Source of the DNA: an uncultured Candidatus Saccharibacteria bacterium
GTDB taxonomy: Bacteria; Patescibacteriota; Saccharimonadia; Saccharimonadales; Saccharimonadaceae
Direction of reading: 5' to 3'
Length of the DNA stretch: 16,794 nt
Assembly (NCBI GenBank): GCA_938038145.1
Contig: CALHQU010000040.1
Location: 1-16,794, forward strand
Position numbers and translations under genes: made by a program. The stretch's first letter is position 1, and the number at the start of each line of letters is the position of its first letter. The notes beneath the pieces were generated by a model, which had not been told where the DNA came from, did not search any database, and was given only the letters and a program-made list of their open reading frames with translations. This document shows positions 14,261 through 16,794 of this stretch, piece after piece.

Positions 14261-16055
14261 GAATTCGCTTGATCTGCGGTTCTTTTTTAGGCTGGATTTG
14301 CGGTTTTGGAAAAATAAATTTGAGATAATCTTTCATCATTCGGGCGCCAGAAATAATTGGCAAATAGTTGCTTAATTGGTGGCGGATATGCTTTTCTAGC
14401 AATTGGTCATTCTTCAAAATAGCGGCAGCTTTATGCATATTAACGTACAGAGATGAAACTTCGGCTTCGTAGTTTCTTCCGGTAACCTCGAGGCAGGCGA
14501 TTGGCTGGACATCGGCAACACCGCCGTCGCTGGTGGAGATGAGGAGTTTCAAATTGGCGATGTCTTTCTCCCATGAAGTGCCACACGCTTCTAATCCGAC
14601 AATAGGAATATTTATCGAGGCATCTGAACCGACTGCCAGCGCTCGTCCCAACTCTTCGTCGTAATCTTGTATGTAATGAACACGCTCCTTGAGGACTGGA
14701 TCGTTATCAATCAATTTTAATACTTCGAGCAATTTCTGATACATAGTCACGTCGCCTTGGTGAACTTTTCCTGTCAGAATATAATGTGCGTTGTGGCTAA
14801 TGAGAATTTGGCGCAATGAATCTGGGTTTTCAAACGGCATATAAGGTCGTTTGTAGTTAGCAAATCTTCGCTTGAAGTCGAATAATATTGCATTTTCTGG
14901 GATTTGTATGGATTTTCCGTATTGGTCTTGGCGATTCAATAGGACTCGGTTCAATTCCTTTCGACCGAGCTTTTTCAAATACCTCAAATCCGCGCTACTC
15001 AGCGAGTTTAATCTTTCAGAAAAATCATTTGTGGGCAGTCCAAATTTATCAATAATTCCGTGGTCGCGATACGTTTGCAACGTTTCAGGTAGCACCCACG
15101 TTTCAAGATCTATTCCATTAGTAATGGCTTGAAATTTAACTTTGTCGTTGTTGCGGTCGCGGAAATTTGCTACGCGGGCGTGCAGTTTACTCACGCCATT
15201 CTTCGCTTCAGTAAGTTCAATTGCCAAAAGATTCGGCCTCAATCTGTCATTACGGAATTGTTCCATTAGCCAGCAACGCACGGCATTGCTTTTTATGTTT
15301 GGCAGAACTAATTTTTCAAATTGCGAACGATGAAATTCTGGTTCGGCCGCTTGAAGAAGCGTGTGGTTTGTGTAAAGTGTGTGCTTGCGAACGTAAACGA
15401 TGGCCTCGTATAAATTCATTCCGTTAGCGCATAGCTCGTCTAGTCGTGCTAATGCAGCAAAAATCGTTGCGGTCTCATTAAGCTGGATGACGGCTGGCTT
15501 AATACCGAGGAGTTTTAACGCTTTATAGCCGCCAAATCCCAGCGCTACTTCTTGGTATAATCTATGATCGCCAGATCCGTCGCCTTCGTACAATTGCCCA
15601 AAGTTCGGTTCTGAAATTGTAACAAATTGCGTTGAACCGAGCGTCTTCTTGAAAATGCTTAAGCTTGCATCTGGGAATCCGTTTGAACTTACGAAAACTT
15701 CGTCAATATATTCAAATCCGTAATCTTGAGGTGAAACGGATTCTGAAAACTCTTCTTGCGCGAGGTCGGTGATCTTCTGGTGTGATTCGCTACGATAAAA
15801 CGGCGTCACTACTACGAATGGAACTTCCAATTTTTCAGCTACACGTCGCGTATCTGCCGCCAAAACTCCAAGTCCGCCGCCACCTTTAATGCCATTGGAT
15901 TTATCATAAATTTCCATTGTCCAGTAGACGTATGGTCGGTTTTCAGACAATTGATGCGTTAAACTGCTTCGTTCAATTACATCATAAAATTCGGACGCAT
16001 CTTCAATGTCATGCGGTTGGTATTTTGGTTTTTCTGTATAAATATATGGATCCAT
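14250..16055 (-). CDS. glgP: GT35 alpha-glucan (glycogen/starch) phosphorylase, short form
   Basis: This 601-residue protein has the GT35 motifs in order: GGGGLGVLAADT (58-69), YTNHTLLQAAEPEFHR (228-243), NGIDLETW (313-320), FDFKRRFANYKR (392-403), TGKVHQGD (428-435) and GLEACGTSWEKDIAN (487-501), in which K497 falls where the PLP lysine belongs. It would release glucose-1-phosphate from alpha-1,4-glucan. It resembles the short phosphorylases better than the 800-residue E. coli/animal type. The PLP segment is unusual: the usual M-K is E-K, and A replaces the Leu/Met before the Asn. The C-terminal tail is Lys/Pro/Gln-rich (KPQIQPKKEPQIK). AAAGGG lies five bases before the start. The gene is 32 bases downstream of tRNA-Gly on the same strand, without a clear promoter between, so it may share that transcript. 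Confidence 0.85.
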   Translation of the reverse strand: MDPYIYTEKPKYQPHDIEDASEFYDVIERSSLTHQLSENRPYVYWTMEIYDKSNGIKGGGGLGVLAADTRRVAEKLEVPFVVVTPFYRSESHQKITDLAQEEFSESVSPQDYGFEYIDEVFVSSNGFPDASLSIFKKTLGSTQFVTISEPNFGQLYEGDGSGDHRLYQEVALGFGGYKALKLLGIKPAVIQLNETATIFAALARLDELCANGMNLYEAIVYVRKHTLYTNHTLLQAAEPEFHRSQFEKLVLPNIKSNAVRCWLMEQFRNDRLRPNLLAIELTEAKNGVSKLHARVANFRDRNNDKVKFQAITNGIDLETWVLPETLQTYRDHGIIDKFGLPTNDFSERLNSLSSADLRYLKKLGRKELNRVLLNRQDQYGKSIQIPENAILFDFKRRFANYKRPYMPFENPDSLRQILISHNAHYILTGKVHQGDVTMYQKLLEVLKLIDNDPVLKERVHYIQDYDEELGRALAVGSDASINIPIVGLEACGTSWEKDIANLKLLISTSDGGVADVQPIACLEVTGRNYEAEVSSLYVNMHKAAAILKNDQLLEKHIRHQLSNYLPIISGARMMKDYLKFIFPKPQIQPKKEPQIKRIPIQ

Positions 16056-16087
16056 CGATGCCCTTTATGGATTGAAATTGTCTAACT

Positions 16088-16162
16088 TGGTGCGGGTGGG
16101 GAGAATCGAACTCCCATCTCAAGTTTGGAAAACTTGCATACTAACCGCTGTACTACACCCGC
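16088..16162 (-). tRNA. tRNA-Gly(TCC)
   Basis: The 75-nt cloverleaf on the minus strand has acceptor GCGGGTG/CACCCGC, D-stem GTAC/GTAT, anticodon stem CAAGT/ACTTG around TTTCCAA (anticodon TCC, reading GGA) and T-stem GGGAG/CTCCC. Discriminator A and CCA are encoded. Confidence 0.96.
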
Positions 16163-16173
16163 AAGCTTTTACT

Positions 16174-16182
16174 ATTGTAGCA
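16174..16182 (-). promoter_or_regulatory. Extended -10 promoter of tRNA-Gly(TCC)
   Basis: TGCTACAAT on the minus strand, with 11 bases from the -10 hexamer to the tRNA 5' end. It probably also drives the phosphorylase gene. It stands back to back with the tRNA-Arg(TCT) promoter. Confidence 0.65.
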
Positions 16183-16188
16183 GAAAGA

Positions 16189-16197
16189 TGATATAAT
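16189..16197 (+). promoter_or_regulatory. Extended -10 promoter of tRNA-Arg(TCT)
   Basis: TGATATAAT, with eight bases from the hexamer to the tRNA 5' end at 16206. No strong -35 is visible. Transcription may continue into the small gene at 16307. Confidence 0.65.
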
Positions 16198-16205
16198 GTG
16201 AATAC

Positions 16206-16282
16206 GCCCTGATAGCTCAGTTGGATAGAGCAGAGGACTTCTAAGCCTAAGGTCGTAGGTTCGAATCCTACTCGGGGCGCCA
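16206..16282 (+). tRNA. tRNA-Arg(TCT)
   Basis: The 77-nt gene has acceptor GCCCTGA/TCGGGGC, D-stem GCTC/GAGC, T-stem GTAGG/CCTAC with loop TTCGAAT, discriminator G and encoded CCA. The anticodon loop CTTCTAA gives anticodon TCT (reading AGA). The anticodon stem GAGGA/GCCTA is imperfect, with non-Watson-Crick pairs at both ends (27-43 G/A and 31-39 A/G). Confidence 0.92.
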
Positions 16283-16306
16283 CTTCATATAACTAATGGG
16301 GGATAT

Positions 16307-16705
16307 ATGGACGCGAATAAAAAACCGCAAATGACGCGGGAAATGATGATTAGGCTATCTGGCTCCTTGAGAAGGTCAATTGATGGTTTTAAAGCATATG
16401 GAATGACTGGTAGATCTCTGAAAGCTAATCGTAAAGTAAATTCGGAACGTCAATATATTAAAAAATACCAATCCTCGGCAGTGGTTGGTGGAGTAAGGCA
16501 AATTGGTACAGAGATTGGTGTGACGCCTCGATTGAGGAGTACTAATGATCATGTTGACGCTGGTCTGTCTGGCGGAAATAGACGGGTCAATAGTTTGCAG
16601 AATAATAATACTTCGTCGGGTGCGAACAATTCTCGTCAATCGTTTAACGCTAATCGAACTACTTTTCGTGAACCACCTTCTCGCGGGTATAATCAGTTTG
16701 GATAA
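16307..16705 (+). CDS. Small basic protein of unknown function
   Basis: This 132-residue protein is not recognised. It has no cysteine or tryptophan, no signal peptide and no membrane segment. The N-terminal half is basic and may be helical (MTREMMIRLSGSLRRSIDGF at 9-28). The last 50 or so residues are rich in Asn, Ser, Arg and Gly (QNNNTSSGANNSRQSF) and look disordered. GGGGG at 16298-16302 precedes the ATG by four bases. It follows tRNA-Arg(TCT) by 24 bases and is closed by a strong terminator overlapping its stop codon, so it is probably transcribed with the tRNA. The basic, flexible character would suit nucleic-acid or envelope binding, but nothing shows which. Confidence 0.65.
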   Translation: MDANKKPQMTREMMIRLSGSLRRSIDGFKAYGMTGRSLKANRKVNSERQYIKKYQSSAVVGGVRQIGTEIGVTPRLRSTNDHVDAGLSGGNRRVNSLQNNNTSSGANNSRQSFNANRTTFREPPSRGYNQFG

Positions 16706-16741
16706 GAAAATAACCTCACTTCAATGTGAGGTTATTTTCTT
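16704..16741. terminator. Long symmetric hairpin, bidirectional terminator
   Basis: A perfect 16-bp stem (16704-16719 with 16726-16741) encloses the loop TTCAAT. The core ATAACCTCAC/GTGAGGTTAT is followed by TTTCTT on the plus strand and, by symmetry, on the minus strand too. It overlaps the stop codon of the small gene on the left and the last base of the tRNA-Lys CCA on the right, so it can serve both converging transcripts. Confidence 0.85.
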
Positions 16742-16794
16742 GGAGGGCCAGGAGGGGCTCGAACCCTCGACACCCTGCTTAAGAGGCAGGTGCT
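16741..16794 (-). tRNA. tRNA-Lys(CTT), 5' end outside window
   Basis: The minus strand shows the 3' part of a tRNA: anticodon stem CCTGC/GCAGG around CTCTTAA (anticodon CTT, reading AAG), T-stem GAGGG/CCCTC with loop TTCGAGC, the 3' acceptor strand and encoded CCA at 16743-16741. The 5' acceptor and most of the D-arm lie beyond the edge. Confidence 0.9.

Noticed and set aside
1..16794. Insertion sequences, integrase, CRISPR or phage genes
   Set aside because: No transposase, integrase or terminal inverted repeats were found on either strand; genes and tRNAs account for nearly all of the window.

Overview
The window most resembles a Candidatus Saccharibacteria (TM7) or closely related CPR/Patescibacteria genome. 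This is inferred from gene content and family resemblance; there is no rRNA or other decisive marker here. Supporting signs are tightly packed genes, many gene-end overlaps, a cell-wall gene set (murT-gatD, murB, murA) beside a type IV pilus cassette, and a Clp-type ATPase carrying membrane segments. TGA and TAG both serve as ordinary stops (TGA ends murB and the third minor pilin), so the TGA=Gly code of Gracilibacteria/Absconditabacteria does not apply.

Layout. (1) Positions 1-3188, minus strand: an operon murT -> gatD -> GT39-type membrane glycosyltransferase, the last running off the left edge. (2) Positions 3233-6054, plus strand: a 126-residue membrane protein overlapping a membrane-anchored two-AAA Clp-like ATPase whose first ATPase domain has a degenerate Walker B. 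(3) Positions 6096-6249: tRNA-Arg(TCG) on minus with a terminator and a promoter divergent from murB. (4) Positions 6256-7278: murB. (5) Positions 7323-11334: four overlapping prepilin-like genes in the order of the T2SS/T4P minor pilins H-I-J-K (FimU-PilV-PilW-PilX). The fourth is a pilin N-terminus fused to seven RCC1-type repeats. A separately promoted, probably highly expressed major-type pilin follows. (6) Positions 11402-14260: divergent glyA and murA. MurA carries an N-terminal XRE-type helix-turn-helix, and a perfect inverted repeat lies on its own promoter. (7) Positions 14250-16055: a GT35 alpha-glucan phosphorylase, convergent with murA. (8) Positions 16088-16794: tRNA-Gly(TCC), tRNA-Arg(TCT), a small basic unknown protein, a long hairpin terminator and a partial tRNA-Lys(CTT).

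How the parts fit. MurA and MurB make UDP-MurNAc from UDP-GlcNAc, and MurT-GatD amidates the D-Glu of lipid II, so the window encodes both early and late peptidoglycan steps. The pilus cassette looks like a complete initiation complex plus a major pilin, with the beta-propeller candidate tip adhesin built into the K-type minor pilin instead of being a separate PilY1.

The most notable signals are the pilin-RCC1 fusion, the HTH-MurA fusion with a candidate operator at its own promoter, and a repeated promoter geometry. Five genes have a -10 hexamer ending 6 or 7 bases before the start codon and no leader, which predicts leaderless mRNAs. glyA, the major pilin, the phosphorylase and the small 3' gene instead have leaders with Shine-Dalgarno sequences. 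No stretch over 300 bases lacks a gene.
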